A DNA stretch of 27,357 nucleotides from the NCBI GenBank assembly GCA_937890135.1, contig CALBYC010000182.1, forward strand, positions 1 to 27,357, written 5' to 3'. Both the position numbers and the translations under genes were made by a program. The notes under the pieces were generated by a model that worked only from the letters and a program-made list of their open reading frames with translations, ran no database searches and was not told where the DNA came from. How positions within the stretch are numbered: the first letter of the stretch is position 1; the number at the start of each line of letters is the position of its first letter. Origin of the DNA: an uncultured Parabacteroides sp. (lineage in GTDB: Bacteria > Bacteroidota > Bacteroidia > Bacteroidales > Tannerellaceae). Shown in pieces: positions 1 through 8,507 of this stretch.

Positions 1-2222
1 ATTTGAAGCAAATGTCCGACGGGAGCTGGCTATGCACATGGATGTTGAACGACACAGAGGGTTTCGGACAAGCTTATTCCAAAGACTTGATATACTGGAG
101 CAGCCAAAAATATCCTCGCCGCACTAACGATTTTGAAGGGATAAGGGTTAATGCCACCATCGGTGGAGAAAAACAGAAAGGAAGCATCAACCGAGTGGCT
201 TGGAAGGTGGCAGACAAGCTCATCCAGAATTACGGATGGAACCAATACCGGAACCAGCAATACAATGAACGCTCCATAGACGACAATGTTCGATTCGCTG
301 GACTGAAACCAGTAAAAGCAAAGATTACTGCCATGCCGGGAAATAGCAAGAAAATCAGCGACATGCTGTTGGGCATCTTCTTCGAGGACATCAGTTATGC
401 AGCCGATGGCGGACTCTATGCCGAACTTGTCCAAAACAGGGATTTCGAATACACACCTTCCGACCAGGAAGGCAAGCCAGAATGGAACAGCAGACATTCA
501 TGGACATCGCAAGGGAACCAGCTGTCCTTCGGCATAGATTCAGTACGCCCCCTTCATGCCAATAATCCCCATTATGCTGTGCTGGACATAGAAGAAGATG
601 GAGGCAAACTATGTAATGCAGGATTTGACGGCATCGCCATCAATGCAGGCGAGCGATATGATTTTTCCATTTTTGCCCGTACTCCGAAAGGCGGAAATAA
701 CCGCTTAACCATAAGATTAGTAGACAATGACGGATCAGTTTGCGGTGAAGCGTCCCTACTAATATCCTCACAAAAGTGGAAGCAATATAAGTCGGTGATA
801 ACCGCCTCAAGAACAGCAGATACCCATCTTGAAATCATTCCACAAAAAACGGGAACAATCCATTTAGACATGGTTTCGCTATTCCCCGAGAAGACTTTCA
901 AAGGGCGGAAGAATGGGCTTCGCGCGGACTTGGCCCAAGTCATTGAGGACATCCATCCCAAATTCGTCCGCTTCCCGGGCGGATGTGTCGCCCATGGGGA
1001 TGGATTGCACAACATATACAAGTGGAAAGAGACCATCGGCCCATTGGAAGCCAGGAAGCCGCAACGCAACCTTTGGGGATACCATCAGACTAAGGGACTG
1101 GGCTATTTCGAGTATTTCCAATTCTGTGAAGATATTCAAGCGGAGCCGTTGCCTGTCCTTGCCGCAGGTGTCCCATGCCAAAACTCGGCAAGCCAAGGGA
1201 ATTTGCGCGGAGGGCAACAAGGCGGGATCCCCATGGACGAAATGCAAGCGTACATCCAAGACATTCTCGATTTGATCGAATGGGCAAACGGAGATGCCAA
1301 GCATACCAAATGGGGGAAGGCCCGTGCAGATGCCGGACATCCAAAGCCCTTCAACTTGAAATATATAGGTATTGGCAATGAAGACCTCATATCGGATGTC
1401 TTTATTGAACGGTTCACTCTTATCTTCAATGCCATCAAAGAGAAGCACCCGGAAATAACGGTGGTGGGTACAGTCGGCCCGTTTAATGAAGGTACTGACT
1501 ATACGGAAGGATGGAAGTTAGCAGACAAGTTAGGCATTCCGTTGGTCGATGAACATTACTATCAGACACCCGGGTGGTTCCTTCACAATCAAGACTTTTA
1601 CGACAAGTATGACCGCTCCAAGAAAACCAAGGTATATTTGGGCGAATATGCCACTCATCTTCCTGACAGGGAGGCAAATCTGGAAACAGCATTGACCGAG
1701 GCATTATATTTAACTGCATTGGAACGGAACGGGGATATCGTAGAGATGAGTTCGTACGCCCCCCTGCTTGCCAAAGAAGGACATAAGAATTGGAATCCGG
1801 ACCTGATTTATTTCAACAATAGGGAAATAAAACCTACAACGGGGTACTACGTGCAAAAACTTTATGGGGAAAATTCAGGAGACGAATACCTGCCTGCTCA
1901 AGTCAGACTGGACAACAAGGAAGAAGCCGTACAAAAGCGTTTTGGCTCCTCCATTGTCAGGGACAAGGCAAGTGGAGACATCATTGTCAAATTAGTCAAT
2001 CTTCTTCCTGTTGAAATAAGTTCAACCATTTCCCTACCGGGCGCAGACAAGATGCAAACGATCGCCCAAAGGACCGTTTTAACAGGCAAACTCGCAGACA
2101 AACCGTTGCCAAAGGAAAATACAATTACCGTGTCCGACAATTTCGAATGCTTATTGCCGGCTTATTCTTTTACCGTAATCAGAATAAAAAACAAGGTTTC
2201 CCATTCAAACAAGAACGAATGA
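1..2222 (+). CDS. Alpha-L-arabinofuranosidase, GH51 (5'-truncated by window edge)
   Basis: Releases terminal L-arabinofuranose from arabinan or arabinoxylan, probably in the periplasm. The frame is open to the left edge, so the true start lies outside the window; the first visible in-frame start-like codon (TTG at base 3) is not credible because it falls inside a domain. About 90 visible residues look like the end of the GH43-like N-terminal domain that Bacteroides fuses to GH51 (the stretch around FGQAYSKDLIYW). The GH51 part starts near residue 110 (LLGIFFEDI). Numbered from base 3, the acid/base is Glu460 in the GIGNE motif and the nucleophile is Glu548 in VYLGEYA. The last 130 residues form the usual beta-rich C-terminal domain. 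No susC/susD partner is visible here. The family is secure; exact substrate is inferred. Confidence 0.93.
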   Translation, partial: LKQMSDGSWLCTWMLNDTEGFGQAYSKDLIYWSSQKYPRRTNDFEGIRVNATIGGEKQKGSINRVAWKVADKLIQNYGWNQYRNQQYNERSIDDNVRFAGLKPVKAKITAMPGNSKKISDMLLGIFFEDISYAADGGLYAELVQNRDFEYTPSDQEGKPEWNSRHSWTSQGNQLSFGIDSVRPLHANNPHYAVLDIEEDGGKLCNAGFDGIAINAGERYDFSIFARTPKGGNNRLTIRLVDNDGSVCGEASLLISSQKWKQYKSVITASRTADTHLEIIPQKTGTIHLDMVSLFPEKTFKGRKNGLRADLAQVIEDIHPKFVRFPGGCVAHGDGLHNIYKWKETIGPLEARKPQRNLWGYHQTKGLGYFEYFQFCEDIQAEPLPVLAAGVPCQNSASQGNLRGGQQGGIPMDEMQAYIQDILDLIEWANGDAKHTKWGKARADAGHPKPFNLKYIGIGNEDLISDVFIERFTLIFNAIKEKHPEITVVGTVGPFNEGTDYTEGWKLADKLGIPLVDEHYYQTPGWFLHNQDFYDKYDRSKKTKVYLGEYATHLPDREANLETALTEALYLTALERNGDIVEMSSYAPLLAKEGHKNWNPDLIYFNNREIKPTTGYYVQKLYGENSGDEYLPAQVRLDNKEEAVQKRFGSSIVRDKASGDIIVKLVNLLPVEISSTISLPGADKMQTIAQRTVLTGKLADKPLPKENTITVSDNFECLLPAYSFTVIRIKNKVSHSNKNE

Positions 2223-2248
2223 AGACAAGGAATTACAATAAAAGCATC

Positions 2249-2294
2249 TTGAAGGCCGATTCTTTATCATGAACCTTCAAAATGCCCCATTTTG
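2249..2294. terminator. Possible bidirectional terminator between convergent genes
   Basis: Two inverted repeats lie between the arabinofuranosidase stop and the sufE stop. TTGAAGG (2249-2255) pairs with CCTTCAA (2274-2280) across an 18-base loop. CAAAAT (2278-2283) pairs with ATTTTG (2289-2294) across a 5-base loop. The position, where two transcripts meet, fits a shared terminator. The stems are short and there is no clear U-tract, so the call is weak. Confidence 0.3.
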
Positions 2295-2335
2295 CTAATG
2301 ATGGAAAAAGCCAGAGACAAATCCGGATTCCACCA

Positions 2336-2767
2336 TTAAGCTTCCTCTTTCTCCTTAGCCCGGAAAGCCACTGCATATAGGCGCATCTGCTTTACCATCG
2401 CAACCAAACCATTCGATCGAGTAGGCGAAAGATGCTCTTTCAGCCCTATCCTTTCGATAAAATATAGGTCTGCGTCCAAGATTTCCTGAGGGGTATGCTC
2501 CGACAACACTTTGATTAACAAGGAAACGATGCCTTTTACTATCACAGCATCGCTATCACCTTTAAAGATGATTTTACCATCAACATAGTCGGCTTGAAGC
2601 CATACCCTACTTTGACACCCTTCAATCAAATTGCTTTCCGTCTTATATTTTTCATCCAAAACAGGCAAACTATTGCCCAAATCAATCAACAACGCATACT
2701 TGTCCATCCAATCATCGAATGCGGAAAATTCATCGATTACGCTGTCTTGAATCTCATTAATCGTCAT
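2336..2767 (-). CDS. sufE: SufE-like cysteine desulfurase sulfur acceptor
   Basis: SufE takes persulfide sulfur from the cysteine desulfurase SufS and hands it to the SufBCD scaffold for Fe-S cluster assembly in the cytoplasm. The protein is 143 residues, close to the family norm of about 140. The ATG at 2767 is chosen because it gives the usual MTINEIQD-type N-terminus and places the active Cys in EGCQSR exactly at residue 51, as in E. coli SufE. A TTG four codons upstream is possible but unlikely. It starts 8 bases after the stop of the glutaminyl cyclase gene and looks like the last gene of the gyrB transcription unit. Its partner sufS lies at 8504-9718 in another unit; sufBCD is not in the window. 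Confidence 0.93.
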   Translation of the reverse strand: MTINEIQDSVIDEFSAFDDWMDKYALLIDLGNSLPVLDEKYKTESNLIEGCQSRVWLQADYVDGKIIFKGDSDAVIVKGIVSLLIKVLSEHTPQEILDADLYFIERIGLKEHLSPTRSNGLVAMVKQMRLYAVAFRAKEKEEA

Positions 2768-2775
2768 GACTCTTA

Positions 2776-3768
2776 TCAATACTTATAAATTATTTCCAAT
2801 ATTGTCTGCCCGACCGCCTTTAAGGTAGCACGGTCTATATTCTCCATTGTATCGTTGAGCGTATGCCAATGGTTGCCGAATCCCGTATCAGCCTTGGGAT
2901 TGGTATGAATGATGTCCAAGCAGGGAATCCCCCTCCCACTTATCACATACTGATGGTCATCGGTTATGGCGTTTCCGTCGGCTTGGATAAAATACTTCCC
3001 ATACCCTAAATTACGAGCCGTGCTCCATACCAAATCCACGTATCGGGCAGCATATCGCATAGAGGTATATTCTTTATAGAAAGTAGCATCCTTTGCTCCC
3101 ACCATATCCAGTAGAATACCAAAGTCCGCTTTATAGTTGGGAACATGGGGATTTTTCGCCCAAAACTGCGAACCCAAACACCAAGTATCAGGTATATATT
3201 TATCCACAAATTCGGGAGTTCCGTAATCTTCCGCATCAAAAAAAACAATATCTATACCCACCTCCGGGCTTTTAAGGCTCAACTGCCTGGCAACTTCCAA
3301 TAGAACCCCGACCCCGCTGGCACCATCATCCGCGCCATCGATAGGCGTTTTGTATTTAGTCGGATTCGGGTCATGGTCCGCATAAGGGCGCGAATCCCAA
3401 TGAGCAAACAACAATATCCTTTTTTGATTTTCAGGATTAAAGGAACCGATGACATTCAATGACTCCAAAGCTGTCTTATCATAAGCAGAAAGTGTCATAT
3501 TCTGCTGGTAAACTTCGGCTCCCCTCCGTTTCAACTCGCAAACCAAATAATTCCCACATGCTTTATGAGCCGCCGTATTCGGGACGCGAGGCCCGAAATT
3601 CACCTGCCGTTCAACAAAAGAATAGGCACTATCCGCATCAAAAGTCGGAACTTGAACCGAAACCGTTGAAGCTTCGACCGTCGTTGATGTGGTTGAATTC
3701 TCTTGTGCTGGCTTATTGCCACACGAGAAAAGAACCGTTGCTGCAAATAAATAAACAAATCGAAACAT
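2776..3768 (-). CDS. Type-II glutaminyl-peptide cyclotransferase (M28-fold zinc enzyme), lipoprotein
   Basis: Probably converts N-terminal glutamine of exported proteins to pyroglutamate in the periplasm. The 330-residue protein has a short hydrophobic N-terminus ending in a lipobox-like LFSC (Cys16), so it should be lipid-anchored, then a Ser/Thr-rich linker and an M28-type alpha/beta domain. Recognisable motifs are AHWDSRP (His123, Asp125), DGADDGASG (Asp148), FFDAEDYG (Glu180, Asp181), WCLGSQ and NHWHTLNDT (His292). By analogy with human QC, Glu180 is the general acid and Asp148, Asp181 and His292 hold zinc. The pattern matches the mammalian-type cyclases described from Porphyromonas, Prevotella and Tannerella better than aminopeptidases. 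Gaps of 18 bases upstream and 8 bases downstream indicate co-transcription with the dipeptidase fusion and sufE. A plain M28 peptidase is the alternative. Confidence 0.8.
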   Translation of the reverse strand: MFRFVYLFAATVLFSCGNKPAQENSTTSTTVEASTVSVQVPTFDADSAYSFVERQVNFGPRVPNTAAHKACGNYLVCELKRRGAEVYQQNMTLSAYDKTALESLNVIGSFNPENQKRILLFAHWDSRPYADHDPNPTKYKTPIDGADDGASGVGVLLEVARQLSLKSPEVGIDIVFFDAEDYGTPEFVDKYIPDTWCLGSQFWAKNPHVPNYKADFGILLDMVGAKDATFYKEYTSMRYAARYVDLVWSTARNLGYGKYFIQADGNAITDDHQYVISGRGIPCLDIIHTNPKADTGFGNHWHTLNDTMENIDRATLKAVGQTILEIIYKY

Positions 3769-3786
3769 ACAATCTATTAGCTTTTA

Positions 3787-5520
3787 TCAGGAAGGATTCA
3801 CAGAGGCAGACTGAACCTGTTGCATGACACGTAAAAAGTTCCCGCCCCATAACTTGCATAAGTCAGCTTCCGTATACCCTTGCTCCAGTAATTTTACAGT
3901 TATATTTATTAATTCATTCGTGGCACGGCAACCAATCAATTCGCCATCCCCGTCAAAATCCGAACCAATCCCCACATGATCGATTCCCATCAAATCCACC
4001 ATGTAGTTGATATGCTTCACAGCATCGCTTAATGATGCTTTCTCTTCATCAGCATTGATAAATCCTTTATATAAACATACCTGCACGACACCACCTTTCA
4101 GTGCTATCGCTTTTAGTTGCTCGTCTGACAGGTTCCGCGGGTGGTTGCACAAAGCACGAGCGGAAGAATGAGATGCGATAATCGGGTATTCACTATGCTC
4201 CAAAGCCTGGAAGACCGTTTGGTCCGCCGCATGGGATATGTCCACCATGATTCCCGTCCGATTCATCTCCCGGATCACTTCTTTGCCAAACGGGCTCAAC
4301 CCCCCCCATTCGCCTTTACCTTTGGCGGAATCACAAATATCATTATCCCCGTTATGGCAAAGCGTTATGTAAACAACGCCTTCATCTTTGAACCTTGCGA
4401 TATTGGATAAATCCTTGCCGATGGCATATCCGTTCTCCACACCCAAAAGAACAGCCTTCTTTCCAGCCCGCTTAAGTTGGCGGATTTCATCAGGCGTTCT
4501 GGCAATGCCCATACGGGTCGGATACAGCAGCTCCTGCCTCTTTACCTCCGCCAATCTTTCCAATGCATAATCAGTGGCGGCAAGCGACGAATCCTTGTCT
4601 CGATTGCCCTGAGGTATGTATGCGACCATGCAGACGGCATCGATATGCCCCTCCTCCATGTAACAAAGGTTCACTTTCCCTCCTTCTTTTTTCCCTATGT
4701 CAAACTTACCCGGGAATATCATGGGCGTATCGGTATGGGAGTCAAGCGTAATGATATGCTGGTGGATCTGTTTCGCTTGCCGAAACAGTTTCGCTGAACG
4801 GATAAAGCGACCGAAAAGTTCCTGAGCTTCCGCATCGCCATTCACAGCTAACGCTTCGGGATGCCACTGTACTCCGAATACGTCCCTCTCAACATGATGA
4901 ACGCCTTCGTTGATTCCATCCGTGGCGACAGCAAATTCCTCGAATTCAGGAGCAAGCGTATCCACGGCCTGATGATGGAAAGAATTGACTGCTATTATTC
5001 TCCCATCTTTCAAACGGACAGTATGGGAAACTTCCTTTTTATCCATCTTTTGGCTATGTTTCACCAAAGGCCTGTTTGCCTGCGCGTATATATCTTGCAT
5101 CAAAGTACCACCAAAAGCAGCGTTCAATATTTGATGCCCCCTGCATATCCCCATGATAGGAAGCTGCCTGTTCATAGCCAGACGAATCAAACTCAGGTCA
5201 TAAAAATCTCGTGACGTATTCACATCTTGCAAAGCGGGAATCGGCTCTTCCTTCAGGAACAAAGGATTGATGTCCCCTCCCCCTGTCATCAACAATCCAT
5301 CCAAATCCTCCACAACCGAAGAAAGGGATTGCAAATCATGCATGACCGGGATGATAACCGGTGCACCGCCAGCCTGAACGACAGCCTGCACGTATGGCTC
5401 CGCCACACAAGACTGCCCCTCCCGGTAATTGGCGGAAACTCCGATCCGGGGAGATTCTTCCTTTAAAAGGAACGAGTCTACGCTCTTGAACAGTTCGTCT
5501 ATGTCGAAAGAAGAGGTCAT
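3787..5520 (-). CDS. Fusion: class-I glutamine amidotransferase-like hydrolase (peptidase C26/PuuD-like) + M19 membrane-dipeptidase-type enzyme
   Basis: A 577-residue two-enzyme fusion. Residues 25-242 form a peptidase C26 domain with nucleophile Cys126 in GICRGHQ and His220/Glu222 in GVQWHPEA; relatives hydrolyse gamma-glutamyl bonds such as gamma-glutamyl-GABA. Residues 253-572 form an M19 (renal/membrane dipeptidase) domain with His262 and Asp264 in SHTDTP, Glu362 in GVENGYAIG, His430 in VDISH, His451 in ASHSSAR and Asp521 in GSDFDG. Both active sites look intact. There is no signal peptide, so the enzyme should be cytoplasmic. Joining a gamma-glutamyl hydrolase to a dipeptidase suggests stepwise breakdown of gamma-glutamyl peptides; that is inference. 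The start lies 6 bases after the gyrB stop and the next gene, glutaminyl cyclase, begins 18 bases past its own stop. Confidence 0.88.
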   Translation of the reverse strand: MTSSFDIDELFKSVDSFLLKEESPRIGVSANYREGQSCVAEPYVQAVVQAGGAPVIIPVMHDLQSLSSVVEDLDGLLMTGGGDINPLFLKEEPIPALQDVNTSRDFYDLSLIRLAMNRQLPIMGICRGHQILNAAFGGTLMQDIYAQANRPLVKHSQKMDKKEVSHTVRLKDGRIIAVNSFHHQAVDTLAPEFEEFAVATDGINEGVHHVERDVFGVQWHPEALAVNGDAEAQELFGRFIRSAKLFRQAKQIHQHIITLDSHTDTPMIFPGKFDIGKKEGGKVNLCYMEEGHIDAVCMVAYIPQGNRDKDSSLAATDYALERLAEVKRQELLYPTRMGIARTPDEIRQLKRAGKKAVLLGVENGYAIGKDLSNIARFKDEGVVYITLCHNGDNDICDSAKGKGEWGGLSPFGKEVIREMNRTGIMVDISHAADQTVFQALEHSEYPIIASHSSARALCNHPRNLSDEQLKAIALKGGVVQVCLYKGFINADEEKASLSDAVKHINYMVDLMGIDHVGIGSDFDGDGELIGCRATNELINITVKLLEQGYTEADLCKLWGGNFLRVMQQVQSASVNPS

Positions 5521-5526
5521 TTCCGT

Positions 5527-7482
5527 TTATGCATCAATGTTGGCGTATGTCGCATTTTCCTCAATAAATTCACGGCGTGGCCCAACGTCCTCGCCCATCA
5601 ACATTGAGAATATTTGATCGGCTTGGGCGGCATTGTCTATGGTTATCTGTTTCAAGATTCGGTTTTCCGGATCCATTGTAGTTTCCCACAATTGCACCTC
5701 GTTCATTTCGCCGAGACCTTTGTAACGCTGGGTAGATATTTGCCTTTCGTCTCCGCCACCGTACCTGAAGATAAAACTCTGGCGCTGTTGATCCGTCCAA
5801 CAATACTCTTTTTCTTTCCCTTTGGAACAAAGATACAAAGGAGGGGTTGCCAAATAAACATAGCCGTTCTCTATCAAAGCACGCATACGGCGGAAAAAGA
5901 ATGTCAAAATCAATGTGGCGATATGGCTACCATCCACGTCGGCATCGGTCATGATTATCACTTTATGGTAACGGAGCTTGTCCAAATTCAAAGCCTTAGG
6001 ATCCTCTTCCGTCCCGATGGTCACGCCCAATGCCCTGAAAATATTTTGGATCTCCTCACTCTCAAAGACCTTATGGTCCATGGCCTTCTCCACGTTCAAG
6101 ATTTTGCCCCTCAATGGCAGGATGGCCTGATACAAGCTATTACGTCCCTGCTTGGCCGTACCACCGGCAGAATCACCCTCGACCAAGAACAATTCACAAA
6201 TAGAAGCATCTTTCGACTTGCAATCCGCCAACTTCCCGGGGAGGCCTCCTCCGCTCATAGGCGATTTGCGCAACACCTGCTCCCTAGCTTTGCGTGCCGC
6301 TTGCCGAGCCGAAGCAGCCAGGATTACTTTTTCCACGATGACCTTAGCTTCTTTCGGATGCTCTTCCAAATAGTTGCCCAGCGCTTCGCCAACTGCCATG
6401 TCCACGGCGCCCGTCACTTCGTTGTTTCCTAATTTGGTTTTTGTCTGCCCCTCGAATTGGGGTTCTGCCACCTTGATGGAAATGACCGCCGTCAAGCCTT
6501 CACGGAAGTCGTCGCCTTGGATTTCCACTTTGGCTTTCTCCAACAGTTTGGAGTCTTCCGCATATTTTTTCAATGTACGGGTCAGTGCACGGCGGAAACC
6601 CGCGACGTGCGTGCCGCCTTCGATGGTATTGATGTCATTCACGTATGAAAAGACGCTTTCATTGTAAGAAGTATTGTATGTCATTGCCACCTCGACCGGC
6701 ACACCTTGCTTCTCTGTCACGATATGTATCACATCCGGTATCAAAGCCTCCTTTGACCTGTCGATGTAACGGACGAACTCCTTCAGCCCTTCTTTAGAGT
6801 AGAATATCTCGTTCTTGAACGAACCATCTTCCCTCCTGACCCGCCTGTCGGTCAATTGCAATGTAATGCCTGCATTCAAAAATGCCAGTTCGCGCAAACG
6901 AGCGGCCAAGGTGTCGTACTTATATTCGGTCGTCGTGAAAATTGAAGCATCTGGTTTAAACGTGATAGTCGTACCGGTGGAATCCGCATCGCCCACCATC
7001 TCCACATCATGCAATGGCTTGCCGCAAGAGAACTCTTGCATGTAAACATGTCCGTTCCTCCGCACCTCGGCTTTCAAATAAGTAGAAAGGGCATTCACAC
7101 AAGACACGCCTACGCCGTGCAGACCGCCAGAAACTTTATAAGTTCCTTTGTCGAACTTACCGCCCGCATGCAATACGGTCAATACGACTTCAAGGGCTGA
7201 TTTACCTTCTTTCTCATGAATATCAACCGGAATGCCACGACCATTGTCCGTCACGACTATCGAGTTGTCTTCATTTATTACCACTTCAATATGGGTACAA
7301 TAACCGGCGAGGGCTTCATCGATTGAATTATCCACGACCTCGTATACCAGATGATGGAGACCTTTCTCGCTAATGTCACCGATATACATCGCAGGTCTTT
7401 TGCGCACAGCCTCTAACCCTTCAAGTACCTGAATACTGTCCGCAGAATATTCCGACGACGTATTCTTCTTTTCTTCACTCAT
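5527..7482 (-). CDS. gyrB: DNA gyrase subunit B
   Basis: ATPase and TOPRIM subunit of gyrase, which introduces negative supercoils together with GyrA. The 651 residues match the short GyrB form without the enterobacterial insertion. The GHKL ATPase domain shows Glu48 and Asn52 in YEVVDNS, the TDNGRGIP motif at 78-85 and GGLHGVG at 119-125. The transducer domain follows. The TOPRIM domain carries EGDSAGG (Glu435) and TDADVDG (Asp513, Asp515, Asp517), then the QRYKGLGEMN motif near the C-terminus. It is the first gene of a four-gene unit with tightly spaced followers, so peptidase, cyclase and sufE expression probably depends on the gyrB promoter. A supercoiling-sensitive promoter is usual for gyrB but not shown here. 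ParE is a less likely reading. Confidence 0.97.
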   Translation of the reverse strand: MSEEKKNTSSEYSADSIQVLEGLEAVRKRPAMYIGDISEKGLHHLVYEVVDNSIDEALAGYCTHIEVVINEDNSIVVTDNGRGIPVDIHEKEGKSALEVVLTVLHAGGKFDKGTYKVSGGLHGVGVSCVNALSTYLKAEVRRNGHVYMQEFSCGKPLHDVEMVGDADSTGTTITFKPDASIFTTTEYKYDTLAARLRELAFLNAGITLQLTDRRVRREDGSFKNEIFYSKEGLKEFVRYIDRSKEALIPDVIHIVTEKQGVPVEVAMTYNTSYNESVFSYVNDINTIEGGTHVAGFRRALTRTLKKYAEDSKLLEKAKVEIQGDDFREGLTAVISIKVAEPQFEGQTKTKLGNNEVTGAVDMAVGEALGNYLEEHPKEAKVIVEKVILAASARQAARKAREQVLRKSPMSGGGLPGKLADCKSKDASICELFLVEGDSAGGTAKQGRNSLYQAILPLRGKILNVEKAMDHKVFESEEIQNIFRALGVTIGTEEDPKALNLDKLRYHKVIIMTDADVDGSHIATLILTFFFRRMRALIENGYVYLATPPLYLCSKGKEKEYCWTDQQRQSFIFRYGGGDERQISTQRYKGLGEMNEVQLWETTMDPENRILKQITIDNAAQADQIFSMLMGEDVGPRREFIEENATYANIDA

Positions 7483-7531
7483 GAGTCTATTTAGTTTAAA
7501 TCAGTTATAATCTTTCTTCAAATTTAGCTAA

Positions 7532-7539
7532 CAAATATA
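7532..7539 (-). promoter_or_regulatory. Bacteroidetes-type -7 element upstream of gyrB
   Basis: On the minus strand the sequence reads TATATTTG, a full match to the Bacteroidetes consensus TAnnTTTG, about 50 bases before the gyrB ATG. No good TTTG -33 box is seen at the expected spacing, so start-site mapping would be needed to confirm it. Confidence 0.5.
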
Positions 7540-7770
7540 GGCATTTTTCTTGACTACCGCATTATTCGCCGATGTAAAAATTGATAACAAGGACGGAGAG
7601 GGCTTTTATTGGGATTCCCGGCTTTTTTCGGATGCTATGAAAAGAGGAAACAGTCAAGGGGTTCATGGGAAATGGTTACTATCTTTCATCCCAATGGCCA
7701 CGGCCATTTCTTTTATCGGCTTCCTTCATTTTTTCATCAAACAAGGAAAACGCATTCTCGTCATTATTAT
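7540..7770. other. Intergenic stretch between divergent gyrB and lipoprotein gene, no gene recognised
   Basis: Together with the flanking promoter elements this fills the 368 bases between the two divergent starts. A plus-strand frame opens with TTG near 7550 and runs about 96 codons, but it has no family resemblance, poor composition and an unfavourable start, so I do not call it. I see no tRNA, repeat or strong hairpin in it. Confidence 0.5.
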
Positions 7771-7778
7771 TATTTTTG
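7771..7778 (+). promoter_or_regulatory. Possible -7 element for the glycine-zipper lipoprotein gene
   Basis: TATTTTTG matches TAnnTTTG and lies about 70 bases before the ATG at 7851. The surrounding region is AT-rich, so a chance match is possible and no -33 TTTG is visible. Confidence 0.35.
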
Positions 7779-7850
7779 CAGGACAGAACTGGAATAAAAT
7801 CAACACAACGTTGCCGTTTGTTGTTATAACGACAGTATAAACACGATTTG

Positions 7851-8507
7851 ATGATGAAGAAACAACTTATTATGGCAGGAATAGGGCTTTGCTCCTTACC
7901 GATATTGAACGGATGCGGCACGATGAGTCCGGAAAACAGACAGTTATTCGCTATGGAAACCGGGAACATGATCGGCAGCCTCACAGGCTCGATCGTCGGA
8001 GACCGCATAGGTGGATGGGACGGATCGATGATTGGTTCGGTCGTAGGAGGAGTAACCGGCAGCGTCATCGGAGCCGCCGTGACCAATCCCAACATCGAAC
8101 GCCAAAGATATCCCAACGACAAGACTGCATCCGAAAGCCATGGCTATTCGCCGTCTTATGGCGGACTCGGCATAACGGACATCATACTGGAAGATGAAAA
8201 CGGGAATAGGCGAATCGACCCCGACGAGCGTTGTTCTTTGACATTCATCATCAAGAACGACGGGCACATCACCATCCAATCGCTCACTCCGGAGCTGAAG
8301 CCGGGGAAAAACACCCAATACATCAAACAGTCGCAACCTCTTTCCGTCCGCGACATCGTGCCAGGGGAGACCATCCGGTACCAGGTGAAACTATGGGCCT
8401 CTCCCAAATTGAGATCCGGAGAAGCCCAATATACCATACGGCTGGACACAGGGAAAGGCGGGGACGACTATGAAGAGAGTTTCTCCGTCCCGACCACCGG
8501 GCGTTAA
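7851..8507 (+). CDS. Glycine-zipper lipoprotein with C-terminal beta-sandwich-like domain
   Basis: Function unknown. The 218-residue protein begins with a lipoprotein signal ending in LNGC (Cys22 when counted from the ATG at 7851; the next ATG, 7854, is also plausible, while the TTG at 7848 is not needed). Residues about 35-80 are a glycine zipper with repeated GxxxG spacing (GNMIGSLTGSIVG, then GSMIGSVVGGVTG), a pattern found in envelope proteins that insert in or stack against membranes. Residues about 105-215 look like a CARDB- or Ig-like beta domain, with a DENGNRRIDPDE stretch that resembles an acidic Ca-binding loop. It is transcribed alone, divergent from gyrB. Its stop codon overlaps the sufS stop on the other strand by 4 bases, leaving no room for a separate terminator. 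Confidence 0.85.
   Translation: MMKKQLIMAGIGLCSLPILNGCGTMSPENRQLFAMETGNMIGSLTGSIVGDRIGGWDGSMIGSVVGGVTGSVIGAAVTNPNIERQRYPNDKTASESHGYSPSYGGLGITDIILEDENGNRRIDPDERCSLTFIIKNDGHITIQSLTPELKPGKNTQYIKQSQPLSVRDIVPGETIRYQVKLWASPKLRSGEAQYTIRLDTGKGGDDYEESFSVPTTGR

Noticed and set aside
5614..6432. 272-codon plus-strand frame antisense to gyrB
   Set aside because: It lies wholly inside the conserved gyrB gene on the other strand; a shadow of gyrB codon bias.
7550..7840. 96-codon plus-strand frame starting at TTG between gyrB and the lipoprotein gene
   Set aside because: Weak start, no family resemblance and it crosses the promoter region; probably intergenic.
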